Shown one piece after another: positions 1 through 6,736 of a stretch of DNA of 7,156 bases (its first letter is position 1; every line of letters starts with the position of its first letter). The notes beneath the pieces are model-generated. The model was not told the origin of the DNA. It was given only the letters and a program-made list of their open reading frames with translations, and did no database searches. Location of the stretch: assembly GCA_002713385.1 (NCBI GenBank), contig PAWC01000032.1, positions 10,774-17,929 on the forward strand, written 5' to 3'. Source of the DNA: Fidelibacterota bacterium. GTDB lineage: Bacteria; Fidelibacterota; Marinisomatia; Marinisomatales; TCS55. The position numbers and the translations under genes are program-made.

Positions 1-222
1 ACCACCAGAGCGGTCTTCCCAGGAATACATTTCCTTGGAAACAATATCGGTGTATTCACCTATACTCCTGGAAAACAAATTTGTATTTTCAAAAATAGGT
101 GTACGAATCTCATTGTAGCCGTAACTGGCAGCAACGTCATAGATAACACGTTCCAATTCCTGCCAGCGAACGCTATCTTCCGGAAGAATATCGTGAGTGC
201 CTTTGATCGTGCGATGGGTCAT
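1..222 (-). CDS. hisS: Histidyl-tRNA synthetase, N-terminal fragment (cut by window edge)
   Basis: HisRS charges tRNA-His with histidine in the cytoplasm. Seventy-four codons are visible from ATG at 222-220; the frame stays open to position 1, so most of the usual roughly 420 residues lie outside. The N-terminus '[10 protein letters not shown]' (7-16) matches the family's 'RGxxDxLP' opening. '[12 protein letters not shown]' (34-45) is class II synthetase motif 1, and '[20 protein letters not shown]' (49-68) followed by EDRSGG is the HisRS stretch that leads into motif 2, which is cut off. The start lies 3 bases after the stop of the zinc-ribbon gene and has no recognisable SD, so translation may be coupled to that gene. 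It is probably the distal gene of the rarA-lptD operon. Family assignment is very secure. Parts that would separate HisRS from its paralogue HisZ are not visible, but motif 1 and the opening favour a true synthetase. Confidence 0.95.
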   Translation of the reverse strand, partial: MTHRTIKGTHDILPEDSVRWQELERVIYDVAASYGYNEIRTPIFENTNLFSRSIGEYTDIVSKEMYSWEDRSGG

Positions 223-225
223 GGG

Positions 226-573
226 TTAAAGAGTCATATTACTTACTAAGTTTTCTGCATTTTCTTTATCATTTTCAGGAACATATAGCTTTACTACAGC
301 GCCGGGTACATTCACTAGTGTAATATTAAATGCGGATGTAAAAAAATCGGATTTCAGAAAGAAAGGTATATTATTATTCCTCAAAATTTCACCGGACATT
401 TCACCAAATATTTTTCCGGGGAATTGACCTATTTCAACCCACTCAATTTTTTCCAGGGGTATATCTTGAGATTTTTCATCCACAAGAGTAACGTTGCAAT
501 CAGCGCAGATCTTAATTTTGTGCTCGTATTCGGTTTTGCACTGGGGACAGTATTTAAAATCTGTTTTTACCAT
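226..573 (-). CDS. Small zinc-ribbon protein with DUF2007-like domain
   Basis: A 115-residue protein of unknown function. The N-terminus carries two CxxC knuckles, CPQC (9-12) and CADC (23-26), 10 residues apart, a typical zinc-ribbon that should bind one zinc ion. From about residue 43 to 113 the pattern resembles the DUF2007 'putative signal-transducing' domain: WVEIGQF, then GEILRNNNIPFFLKSD (an 'LxxxGIPxFLxSD'-type core), then VKLYVPENDKENAENLV (a 'V.VPEEDxexAxell' ending). There is no signal peptide or membrane segment, so it is probably cytoplasmic. It sits 41 bases after the lptD stop and 3 bases before hisS, in the same direction. The ATG at 573-571 has no clear SD. The zinc-ribbon call rests on visible cysteines; the DUF2007 likeness is pattern recognition. 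No specific role can be assigned. Confidence 0.85.
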   Translation of the reverse strand: MVKTDFKYCPQCKTEYEHKIKICADCNVTLVDEKSQDIPLEKIEWVEIGQFPGKIFGEMSGEILRNNNIPFFLKSDFFTSAFNITLVNVPGAVVKLYVPENDKENAENLVSNMTL

Positions 574-614
574 TGTTGAATTTGCGATGTTTTAGTTAGA
601 GAATGAAAAAGGAA

Positions 615-3600
615 TTAAAAAGGCACGTTGCGGTTGTATCCACCACGCTGCTCTATTTTTAAATCCCGCAAGGTGGGTGACTTGACATTGATTCTTAAAT
701 AAAATCCGGAAGCATACCCGCTTGGCGTCCAGTCTATAGCCAATTCCCAACAATGAAGGTCTCGATAAATGGAAAAGCGATGACTTATGAGTTCATTTTG
801 CATAAGATCAAAACGGGCAGAATAACTCACACGCCAGTTTTTGGTAATATGTAAGCTGGAATTTGTATTGAGCCAGAATGTTTCTTTCTTCAATGCCGGG
901 TTACTTTGCTGCAATGAATAGCCTACACTAAAACGTGTACTCCAGAGTTTGTCTTTTGAACTGCCGCTATTTTTTATCAATGGAGACACAACAGCAACGC
1001 TGTCTTGCAGAGCAGTCGTATTAGATGTATCTGCAGCTGCATTTTTTGTGCCCATTCGTTGACCGGAAAGCTGAAAACCGGTAGACAAGCTCATCCGAGT
1101 TAAGCGCGGTAAAGGAATTCCTTTTTCTGATTGTCTGATCTTATTCACTCGCTGGTTCAGACCTTCATCATATTCATAAAAATCATGGGTCATGCGCAGG
1201 TCAACATTCGATGGTCCGATTTTAGAACGAAGAGAAGATGACAGATTGCTTAATTTGAATTGTTCTGCAACCATATTATAACTTGTATTCATACGCCAGG
1301 AAAAGAGGTTGATGATCTTATCATTTTCACCATCCCTCACTTTAGCCTGAAAATTATTATTAACTCCTACATTCATTGACTGGGATTCATTCCGCGATGT
1401 GCCGCCGGCCATAGTGCTGCTGAAGCGGTCGTGGTAAAGTGTATTTCCTGATGTATCCAAAATTGTTTCGAAATAGCCCAAGTCGGAACCAAATACAGGC
1501 TGAGAGAAATCAGGTTTGAATGAATAGCCAATTGATGGTGATACCACATGGCGAACAGCAATCAATTTGCCAATGTTGAACGGAAAAAGTCCGTAAACCT
1601 GTGTATTTATTGAAGCACCAAAACTTCCTGTGGTCCGTGTGGCAAAGCCGGGAATTTCATTCGTTCGAATGGAATTTGTTATGCTATCCAGCTCTCCTGA
1701 AAAGGTTCTGTTTACCCAATCCGATTTCAGGCTGATATTGGGATTAAAAGTAATATAGCGAAAGATCTTTGTAGGAGAATTGATGGATAATGAATGCCGC
1801 ATAACATTATCCCTGAAATTCTGTTTTTCAGCATTCCACATATAATAACTGGTGGTATCATCGATCATGGTCTCATCAGATTCATAGTACAAGCGTTCTT
1901 TGTTCATCAATGATGTATTATAGCGCCAGGTTATATTGTTAAACCAGTGTTGTTCGCCGCCTTTATTGGGGAAAAAGTTACGCTGGCCTAGATTAAAACT
2001 CATGGAAGGTAGCGTTGCAGTAGTGATATTAGTTTGTAATCCGGCTTTTGATGGTGCTTTATAAAAAACGGATGATGAATCGATCCTGTCATCGGCCATC
2101 AGATTTGTTGTGGATGAAAGATTCATACTCATTGAAGCTTGAATGGATGGCCAGCGCTTGGAATATGTAGCATTAGAGATTGTTTGCTGCTGGCTCATAC
2201 GTGCTTGTGGATCTGATGTATATTTCCGGCTGAATTCGCCACTGCTTGAATAATTGGCGCTTACATTTAGGTTCTGGTTGTGACGCAATTTTTGGGTGTG
2301 CTGCCAGCGAACTCGGTAACTTGAATTGCGTTCTGTGCCAATCTCCGTGATATTATCCGTTGCAGATAATAACTGTCTGCTCTGCAGATTAAGTGAACCA
2401 TTAAATTTATATCGTACTGCATAACGATTGTCCAAATTGAAAACAAAGCCCTGACGATCTCCAAAGCTCATGGTGAACTTTGTCCCCCAAAAATCACTGG
2501 GTGCCCAGAAATATCCAAGATTGTTAATATATTGACCTCTGAGACTATTTTCGCCGTAACCCGGCATGATCCAGCCGGAATGGCGGCCCCCGCTCTTGTG
2601 GGGAAAGATACCAAAGGGTAATCCAAAAATAGGAATTCTGCTGATATAGAGTACAATGGGCCGGGCGATTACCTTGTCCTGGTTAATAATCTTCATGTTG
2701 GTGCTTTCAAAATGAAAATGGGGTGTTTCCAGGTCACAGGTGGTATAGGAACTATTTTCGATATAATATATTTTTTGATCATTATTACGGATTTCATTTC
2801 CTGCATAATAACCATCATCTGCTTTGGAACGTCCTTGTTTGATGCGCCCTTTGCGAGATTTAAGGTTGTAAATCAGCGAATCCCCTACCATAGGGTCCCG
2901 GCCCCTTTCAAGGATTGTGGGTTTTTGAAACTTTGCAATTGTATCTGCGGGATTGGTTGGAAAAGCTCTGAGCAAATTGTTATCCCAGTCTACGTTGATG
3001 AATCCTGAAGTCAAGTCCACATCGGTGTATTTGATATTGGCTTCACCGGTGAGGTCCGTTTCTTTCGTTTGTAAATCATAAATAATTTCATCGGATGTAT
3101 AGGTTATGGGTGCGTCCACATCTTTGTTAGACGTATCCGGAGTAAATACACCTCGGGATCCTCCAGAAATATAAATGTTCTTTAACTGAACTTCAGTGCT
3201 ATCGGTACCTCGGAATGACATGACAATTGTATCACCGGATGCCAGATTATTGCCTTGATACACAGAATCTTCAAATATATTGTAAAGCGTTGTGGCCATG
3301 CCTTCCAAGCGCACAGAATCCAAACTACCGTTCACGAAATATCCCTTTAAAGTTGAACCGGTCATATCATCAATAAATGAAGCAGATGTTCGTTTTACAA
3401 TGGTCGAATCGAGCTCTTTTAATTCTGTTTCTCGAAAACCGGACGCTGTATTGATCGCATGTGCTTTGGAGGGGATAAATACATAATCAAGAGCATCATT
3501 TTCATAGTACATCTGGATTTCACTGCCTTCCAGAATACGTCCTTCTTCTTCGAGTTTGGGCTTGAAACGGAGCCAGGTTCTATCATTGCGCACATCGTAA

Positions 3601-4151
3601 ATGGCTAATCCGCAGGTGGCAACACGTCCATTTTCTACAATTTTCACATCTTGTTCAGCTGTATAGGAAACGGCATCTTCTCCTTCTTGCTTGGCATAAC
3701 GCAAATGGTGGGCGGTAATGGTTTGATTTTCTTGGATCATTTTAGAGTTACCGCTGGCACTTCCGCTGTCCAGTTCAGAATAATAGATTACCGTGTCCGC
3801 AGTTAAATCATAGTCTTTATCCCAGATGTGGACTGAATTGTAGCAGGTGAACTTGTCATTGGGTGAATCAAAGTGGACTGAATCAGCAGTGAGGTTCTGG
3901 CCTTCTTTATCCATTATCACATTTCCGGTTAATAAACCCTGGCTGGTCTTTTCGTGGTATTGAGCACGATCACAGCGGATGGTCATTTTGCCTTTCGTGA
4001 ACACAACATTACCTGTTAAAAATTGTGTGGATTTACCGTTTATATTTTTATTTTCGAGAAGATCGGCTTGTTTCAAGCGCAAGCGTTTATCTTCAGAAAA
4101 AAGTAAAAGGGGGAGAATAAGAACTAGTTTTTGTAGCGGTCTGGCCAGCAT
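615..4151 (-). CDS. lptD: LPS-assembly outer membrane protein LptD (OstA/Imp type), FCB-like long form
   Basis: LptD is the outer-membrane beta-barrel that, with lipoprotein LptE, takes LPS from the periplasmic LptA bridge and inserts it in the outer leaflet. The protein has 1178 residues, far longer than the 784 of E. coli. A short signal peptide (about 1-19, core [10 protein letters not shown]) is followed by OstA/LptA-like beta-jellyroll sequence with repeated 'LTGNV', 'LTAD' and 'LTGEA' phrases at roughly 45-190, 265-335 and 345-475. The junction 'ARPIVLYISRIPIFGLPFGI' (496-515) and 'RHSGWIMPGYGE' (523-534) are typical of LptD, and the barrel runs to the end, which carries 'RDLHCWELAIDW' (1130-1141) and a terminal Phe as in outer-membrane proteins. 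Cysteines are at 60, 103, 180, 472 and 1134. The start ATG lies inside the rarA 3' end (28-base overlap); no later Met would keep the signal peptide. No LptE gene is in the window. Confidence 0.93.
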   Translation of the reverse strand: MLARPLQKLVLILPLLLFSEDKRLRLKQADLLENKNINGKSTQFLTGNVVFTKGKMTIRCDRAQYHEKTSQGLLTGNVIMDKEGQNLTADSVHFDSPNDKFTCYNSVHIWDKDYDLTADTVIYYSELDSGSASGNSKMIQENQTITAHHLRYAKQEGEDAVSYTAEQDVKIVENGRVATCGLAIYDVRNDRTWLRFKPKLEEEGRILEGSEIQMYYENDALDYVFIPSKAHAINTASGFRETELKELDSTIVKRTSASFIDDMTGSTLKGYFVNGSLDSVRLEGMATTLYNIFEDSVYQGNNLASGDTIVMSFRGTDSTEVQLKNIYISGGSRGVFTPDTSNKDVDAPITYTSDEIIYDLQTKETDLTGEANIKYTDVDLTSGFINVDWDNNLLRAFPTNPADTIAKFQKPTILERGRDPMVGDSLIYNLKSRKGRIKQGRSKADDGYYAGNEIRNNDQKIYYIENSSYTTCDLETPHFHFESTNMKIINQDKVIARPIVLYISRIPIFGLPFGIFPHKSGGRHSGWIMPGYGENSLRGQYINNLGYFWAPSDFWGTKFTMSFGDRQGFVFNLDNRYAVRYKFNGSLNLQSRQLLSATDNITEIGTERNSSYRVRWQHTQKLRHNQNLNVSANYSSSGEFSRKYTSDPQARMSQQQTISNATYSKRWPSIQASMSMNLSSTTNLMADDRIDSSSVFYKAPSKAGLQTNITTATLPSMSFNLGQRNFFPNKGGEQHWFNNITWRYNTSLMNKERLYYESDETMIDDTTSYYMWNAEKQNFRDNVMRHSLSINSPTKIFRYITFNPNISLKSDWVNRTFSGELDSITNSIRTNEIPGFATRTTGSFGASINTQVYGLFPFNIGKLIAVRHVVSPSIGYSFKPDFSQPVFGSDLGYFETILDTSGNTLYHDRFSSTMAGGTSRNESQSMNVGVNNNFQAKVRDGENDKIINLFSWRMNTSYNMVAEQFKLSNLSSSLRSKIGPSNVDLRMTHDFYEYDEGLNQRVNKIRQSEKGIPLPRLTRMSLSTGFQLSGQRMGTKNAAADTSNTTALQDSVAVVSPLIKNSGSSKDKLWSTRFSVGYSLQQSNPALKKETFWLNTNSSLHITKNWRVSYSARFDLMQNELISHRFSIYRDLHCWELAIDWTPSGYASGFYLRINVKSPTLRDLKIEQRGGYNRNVPF

Positions 4152-5428
4152 TGTTTCAAACGTTTTGCGATAAATTCTTCATAGCCTAAATGAGTCGGTG
4201 CATAGAAAGTTTCCTTAACACCTTCTGGGAAATAATTTTCATCTATAAAATGTTCCGGGGCATTGTGGGGATAGTTGTAATCTTTGCCATAATCCAAGTC
4301 TTTCATGAGTCCTGTGGGTGCATTTCGTAAATGCAATGGTACGCCTGGAGTTCCATCCGTTCGCACTTTGCCCATGGCTTTATTTACCGCCATGTAAGAA
4401 GCGTTGGACTTGGGCGCGCTGGCCAGATAAGTGGTTACTTGCGCAAGAATGATGGCTGCTTCCGGCATGCCGATCATATGAACGGCCTGGAAACCGGTTG
4501 TAGCAATGGTCAAACCTTGTGGATCGGCATTACCGATATCTTCAGAGGCCAAGATCACGAGACGCCGGGCAACAAATTCGGGTTTTTCACCGCCTTCCAG
4601 CATGACAGCCAGCCAGTAAACTGCCGCATCTGGGTCACTCCCTCGGACAGACTTGATGAATGCACTGATAGTGTCGTAATGGTAATCACCTGTTTTGTCG
4701 TAGAGCTGTGTTTTGCTCTGCAGAGCCTCCTGCAGAATCGCATCAGTGATGATACCTTTTTCATTTATAAGGTTTAGAGCTACTTCCAGTGTATTAAGCA
4801 TTTTGCGGGCATCTCCACCAGCAGAATGAATAAGTTTTTCCCGGATTTTATTATCAATTTTAACACCACTTTTGGATAAAATGATGTCCAGTTCTAACGC
4901 CCGATCCAACACACGTTTTAAATGGTTTGCTGACAATGGTTTGAGCGTTAATGTTCTGCAGCGGGAAAGGAGAGGGCTGATCACTTCAAATGAAGGATTT
5001 TCTGTTGTAGCACCAATAAGAGTTAATACACCTTCTTCTACAGCATGGAGCAAGGCATCCTGCTGGGATTTGCTAAAACGGTGGATCTCATCAATGAAGA
5101 GGATGGTTGAGCGACCAGCATCCTGGTTGCTTTTGCTTGTGGCAATTATATTGCGCAGATCCTTCACACCGCTGGAGACGGCAGACAGTTCATGAAAATC
5201 TGCTTCTACTGATTTAGCAATGATGCGCGCTAATGTTGTCTTACCCGAACCAGGCGGCCCCCAGAAAATCATGGAAAAGGGTTTTTTTTGCTGTAATGTT
5301 TTAGAGATAATGCGGTCATCATCTACCAAATGATTTTGACCGATGAATTCATCTAATGAAGCAGGACGGATACGATCAGCTAGTGGTGGTAAGTGTATTG
5401 AAGAAAACAAGGTTGCAGTTTTTGTCAT
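4124..5428 (-). CDS. rarA: Replication-associated recombination protein RarA (MgsA), AAA+ ATPase
   Basis: RarA is a cytoplasmic clamp-loader-like AAA+ ATPase that acts at stalled or gapped replication forks; relatives are eukaryotic WRNIP1 and yeast Mgs1. The 434 residues match normal family length. '[19 protein letters not shown]' (16-34) is the family opening. Walker A is GPPGSGKT (57-64), Walker [11 protein letters not shown] (109-118), sensor 1 GATTENPSF (139-147), the arginine-finger region LLSRCR (153-158) and sensor 2 GGDARK (204-209). The C-terminal tetramerisation part has '[20 protein letters not shown]' (284-303) and '[16 protein letters not shown]' (366-381). All key residues look intact. 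It is the first gene of the leftward block, overlaps lptD, and is divergent from the FKBP gene across 38 bases. An AGGAG lies 13 bases before the chosen ATG, longer than ideal (see the mini-ORF entry); no other in-frame start fits better. Confidence 0.96.
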   Translation of the reverse strand: MTKTATLFSSIHLPPLADRIRPASLDEFIGQNHLVDDDRIISKTLQQKKPFSMIFWGPPGSGKTTLARIIAKSVEADFHELSAVSSGVKDLRNIIATSKSNQDAGRSTILFIDEIHRFSKSQQDALLHAVEEGVLTLIGATTENPSFEVISPLLSRCRTLTLKPLSANHLKRVLDRALELDIILSKSGVKIDNKIREKLIHSAGGDARKMLNTLEVALNLINEKGIITDAILQEALQSKTQLYDKTGDYHYDTISAFIKSVRGSDPDAAVYWLAVMLEGGEKPEFVARRLVILASEDIGNADPQGLTIATTGFQAVHMIGMPEAAIILAQVTTYLASAPKSNASYMAVNKAMGKVRTDGTPGVPLHLRNAPTGLMKDLDYGKDYNYPHNAPEHFIDENYFPEGVKETFYAPTHLGYEEFIAKRLKQCWPDRYKN

Positions 5429-5441
5429 GGCATGCTGTAAA
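5413..5441 (+). promoter_or_regulatory. Possible promoter for the FKBP lipoprotein gene
   Basis: On the plus strand TTGCAG (5413-5418) is followed after 17 bases by TGTAAA (5436-5441), directly preceded by TGC as in an extended -10. Transcription would begin near 5448, about 19 bases before the ATG. The elements lie across the rarA start codon. Each hexamer is a poor consensus match, so this is only a candidate. Confidence 0.22.
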
Positions 5442-5446
5442 CTCCT
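5425..5446 (-). promoter_or_regulatory. Shine-Dalgarno AGGAG and two-codon mini-ORF overlapping the rarA start
   Basis: Seen directly on the minus strand: AGGAG at 5446-5442, 8 bases later ATG (5433-5431), CCA, then TGA (5427-5425). This TGA shares its bases with the rarA ATG (5428-5426) as ATGA. The AGGAG is ideally spaced for the mini-ORF ATG and 13 bases from the rarA ATG. It may simply be the rarA ribosome binding site with long spacing, or ribosomes may start on the mini-ORF and restart at the overlapping ATG. It is the only textbook SD found near a gene start in this window. Confidence 0.5.
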
Positions 5447-5466
5447 GCGGAAATTACGCTGAAAAT

Positions 5467-5880
5467 ATGCTTATATCGACACAACGACTTTTAATACTTT
5501 TTGGTCTTTGCCTAATGATTATAACTGGCTGCCAAAATGAAAGGATAATTATGGATAATGGATTAATTATGGAAACGCTAAAAGAAGGCGCTGGTACTGT
5601 TGCAGAACAATACAGCATTGTTACTGTGCATTATACGGGCACTTTGGAAAATGGTACTGTATTTGATTCTTCACTTAAACCGGGAAAAGATCCTTATCGT
5701 TTTACTTTAGGTGTAAAACAAGTGATCGAAGGTTGGGATCAAGGATTGATTGGCATGAAAGTAGGTGAAAAACGCAAGCTGATTATCGCACCGGAAATGG
5801 GGTATGGGAATCAGGGTATGGGAGTGATTCCACCAAATTCTACGCTCATTTTTGAAGTAGAATTATTAGAAGTAGAATAG
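5467..5880 (+). CDS. FKBP-type peptidyl-prolyl cis-trans isomerase, predicted lipoprotein
   Basis: It should catalyse cis-trans isomerisation of prolyl bonds in folding proteins. The ATG at 5467 gives 137 residues with a lipoprotein signal peptide ([12 protein letters not shown], lipobox I19-T20-G21-C22), so the mature protein would be lipid-anchored; Gln at +2 would not retain it in the inner membrane under the E. coli rule. The frame is open upstream to 5356, but that extension lies over rarA and would bury the signal peptide. The FKBP domain (about 36-137) keeps the pocket residues Y56, F66, D67, F79, V86, I87, W90, Y113, I121 and F129, with the motifs [16 protein letters not shown] and VIEGWDQGL. 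An in-frame ATG at 5551 (Met29), 5 bases after AGGA, could yield a cytoplasmic form of only the domain. The stop codon touches the convergent tRNA-Thr gene. Family is certain; the location depends on the start used. Confidence 0.93.
   Translation: MLISTQRLLILFGLCLMIITGCQNERIIMDNGLIMETLKEGAGTVAEQYSIVTVHYTGTLENGTVFDSSLKPGKDPYRFTLGVKQVIEGWDQGLIGMKVGEKRKLIIAPEMGYGNQGMGVIPPNSTLIFEVELLEVE
5470..5475 (-). promoter_or_regulatory. Possible -10 element for rarA operon (TATAAG)
   Basis: TATAAG (5475-5470, minus strand) matches 5 of 6 positions of a sigma-70-type -10 and would give a leader of about 35 bases before the rarA ATG. No good -35 is seen 16-18 bases upstream. Because the intergenic gap is only 38 bases, any rarA promoter must lie in the start of the FKBP gene, as this one does. 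Weak evidence. Confidence 0.22.
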
Positions 5881-5953
5881 AGCCACCGAGAGGACTTGAA
5901 CCTCCGACCCGCTCATTACGAATGAGCTGCTCTACCAACTGAGCTACGGTGGC
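5881..5953 (-). tRNA. tRNA-Thr, anticodon CGU
   Basis: Read on the minus strand, 73 bases fold as a complete cloverleaf: acceptor stem GCCACCG with CGGTGGC (seven perfect pairs), D-arm GCTC-AGTTGGTA-GAGC, anticodon arm GCTCA-TTCGTAA-TGAGC, five-base variable loop, and T-arm GGAGG-TTCAAGT-CCTCT with one G-U pair. The anticodon at loop positions 34-36 is CGT, reading the threonine codon ACG; G35 and U36 and the G1-C72 and C2-G71 pairs fit threonine identity. The discriminator base is U73. CCA is not encoded (the next bases are CTA), so it must be added by the CCA-adding enzyme. It lies 46 bases after the yidD-like gene, and its 3' end touches the stop of the convergent FKBP gene. Confidence 0.97.
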
Positions 5954-5969
5954 GTTAATTAAGCGGGGA

Positions 5970-5999
5970 AAAATACACTTTTAATTCTAAGTCTATCAA
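5970..5999 (-). promoter_or_regulatory. Candidate promoter of tRNA-Thr
   Basis: On the minus strand TTGATA (5999-5994) is followed after 18 bases by TATTTT (5975-5970), then a GC-rich discriminator TCCCCGC (5969-5963), as is common at stringently controlled stable-RNA promoters. Transcription would begin near 5963, about 10 bases before the mature tRNA 5' end. The -35 begins directly after the yidD-like stop codon (6002-6000). The tRNA could alternatively be processed from read-through of that gene. Confidence 0.42.
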
Positions 6000-6611
6000 C
6001 TATTGGGGTTGGTAATATTTCGCTGATCTATAGGCACCGTAAATTTCTCCAGTATAAAAAATAGCCGCCATTGAATAAGCAAAACTTTTCCCAAAATCAT
6101 TATCTCGTTTAGATGCGTCTATTGCAGAAGACGCTGTTAAATATACCATGACAAAGCCCATAAATCCGTCAAACCATCTGCCGGCATATACGCGCCCGGC
6201 ACCGGGAACGATCGCAGAAAGAATTCCCGCTACAATAGGAGATTTCTTTTTGGAAGCTATTAAATGAGAAGTTGGTTGATCGATCAGTCGTCCGTCAGCA
6301 TCATGGAATCCACCACGCATGTGTAAATGGTTGAAAAATGCAGATGGATTACAGCGCACAATGCGATCTGCTGTCATTGGCAGACCTTTTAACAAACCAT
6401 TTTCTTTTATGGCTAATGCACCGTAATGGCTGCAGCTGGGGTAAAACTGGCAATCCAGTAGACGCGTATTATGGGATAATCGTTGCCAGCCGGCAATGGG
6501 TAAAATGGCTGCTTTTTCTATAATAGTTGTATTAGGTGAAGTGAGAACTGAATCAGCAGGATACTTTGATTGAGCCAAAATGATAGATGTAATTAGAAGT
6601 AAAATTCTCAT
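6000..6611 (-). CDS. YidD-family protein with signal peptide and C-terminal membrane domain
   Basis: A 203-residue protein. Residues about 36-90 are YidD-like: '[19 protein letters not shown]' (54-72) matches the family signature 'CRFxPSCSxYAxxAIxxxG', and 'RIVRCNP' (83-89) its second cysteine motif. YidD is known as a small (about 70-85 residues) membrane-associated factor that helps YidC insert membrane proteins. Here the N-terminus has a signal peptide or anchor ([14 protein letters not shown], 2-15), and a C-terminal part (122-203) begins '[20 protein letters not shown]' followed by YAGRWFDG, resembling TM2/DUF5683-type paired-helix domains, with hydrophobic stretches at about 125-140, 147-164 and 175-192. 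If the signal works, the YidD-like domain would be periplasmic, unlike classical YidD, so function should not be transferred directly. The ATG at 6611 has no clear SD. It is transcribed towards tRNA-Thr and divergent from the phosphoesterase gene. Confidence 0.85.
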   Translation of the reverse strand: MRILLLITSIILAQSKYPADSVLTSPNTTIIEKAAILPIAGWQRLSHNTRLLDCQFYPSCSHYGALAIKENGLLKGLPMTADRIVRCNPSAFFNHLHMRGGFHDADGRLIDQPTSHLIASKKKSPIVAGILSAIVPGAGRVYAGRWFDGFMGFVMVYLTASSAIDASKRDNDFGKSFAYSMAAIFYTGEIYGAYRSAKYYQPQ

Positions 6612-6633
6612 GATTTTTGAAAATGACCCCCAG

Positions 6634-6661
6634 TTGATACAATAATGATGGCTGTTATAAC
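6634..6661 (+). promoter_or_regulatory. Candidate promoter for the phosphoesterase gene
   Basis: In the 125-base divergent gap the plus strand has TTGATA (6634-6639), a 16-base spacer and TATAAC (6656-6661): each matches 5 of 6 consensus positions. Transcription would start near 6668, about 70 bases before the ATG at 6737. The -35 hexamer is the same as in the candidate tRNA-Thr promoter. The -10 lies in the palindrome GTTATAAC (6654-6661), so a TATAAC also exists on the minus strand facing the yidD-like gene, but with no good -35. The rest of the gap shows no clear operator or terminator. Confidence 0.45.
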
Positions 6662-6736
6662 TGATTTCAGCATGATTAAGTTTAGGAAAAATTCTCTTGA
6701 ATCCTTCATGCTTTTACGGCAATTTGAGCTAATGTC

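Noticed and set aside
574..614. Gap between lptD and the zinc-ribbon gene examined for a terminator or promoter
   Set aside because: No inverted repeat with a T-run and no convincing -35/-10 pair; it looks like a simple operon spacer.
2712..3008. Hydrophobic 98-codon rightward open frame inside lptD
   Set aside because: It is antisense to the conserved LptD junction region; the hydrophobic composition is a by-product of the opposite-strand codons.
4331..4777. A 148-codon rightward open frame inside rarA
   Set aside because: It is antisense to conserved RarA C-terminal sequence and its translation is low-complexity and unlike any family I know; a shadow of the real gene.
5356..5466. Upstream in-frame extension of the FKBP gene by 37 codons
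   Set aside because: It overlaps the 5' end of rarA on the other strand and would place the lipoprotein signal peptide internally.
5850..5880. Direct repeat GAAGTAGAAT, two copies 5 bases apart at the FKBP 3' end
   Set aside because: It encodes the repeated residues EVE in the last beta-strand and is explained by coding sequence.
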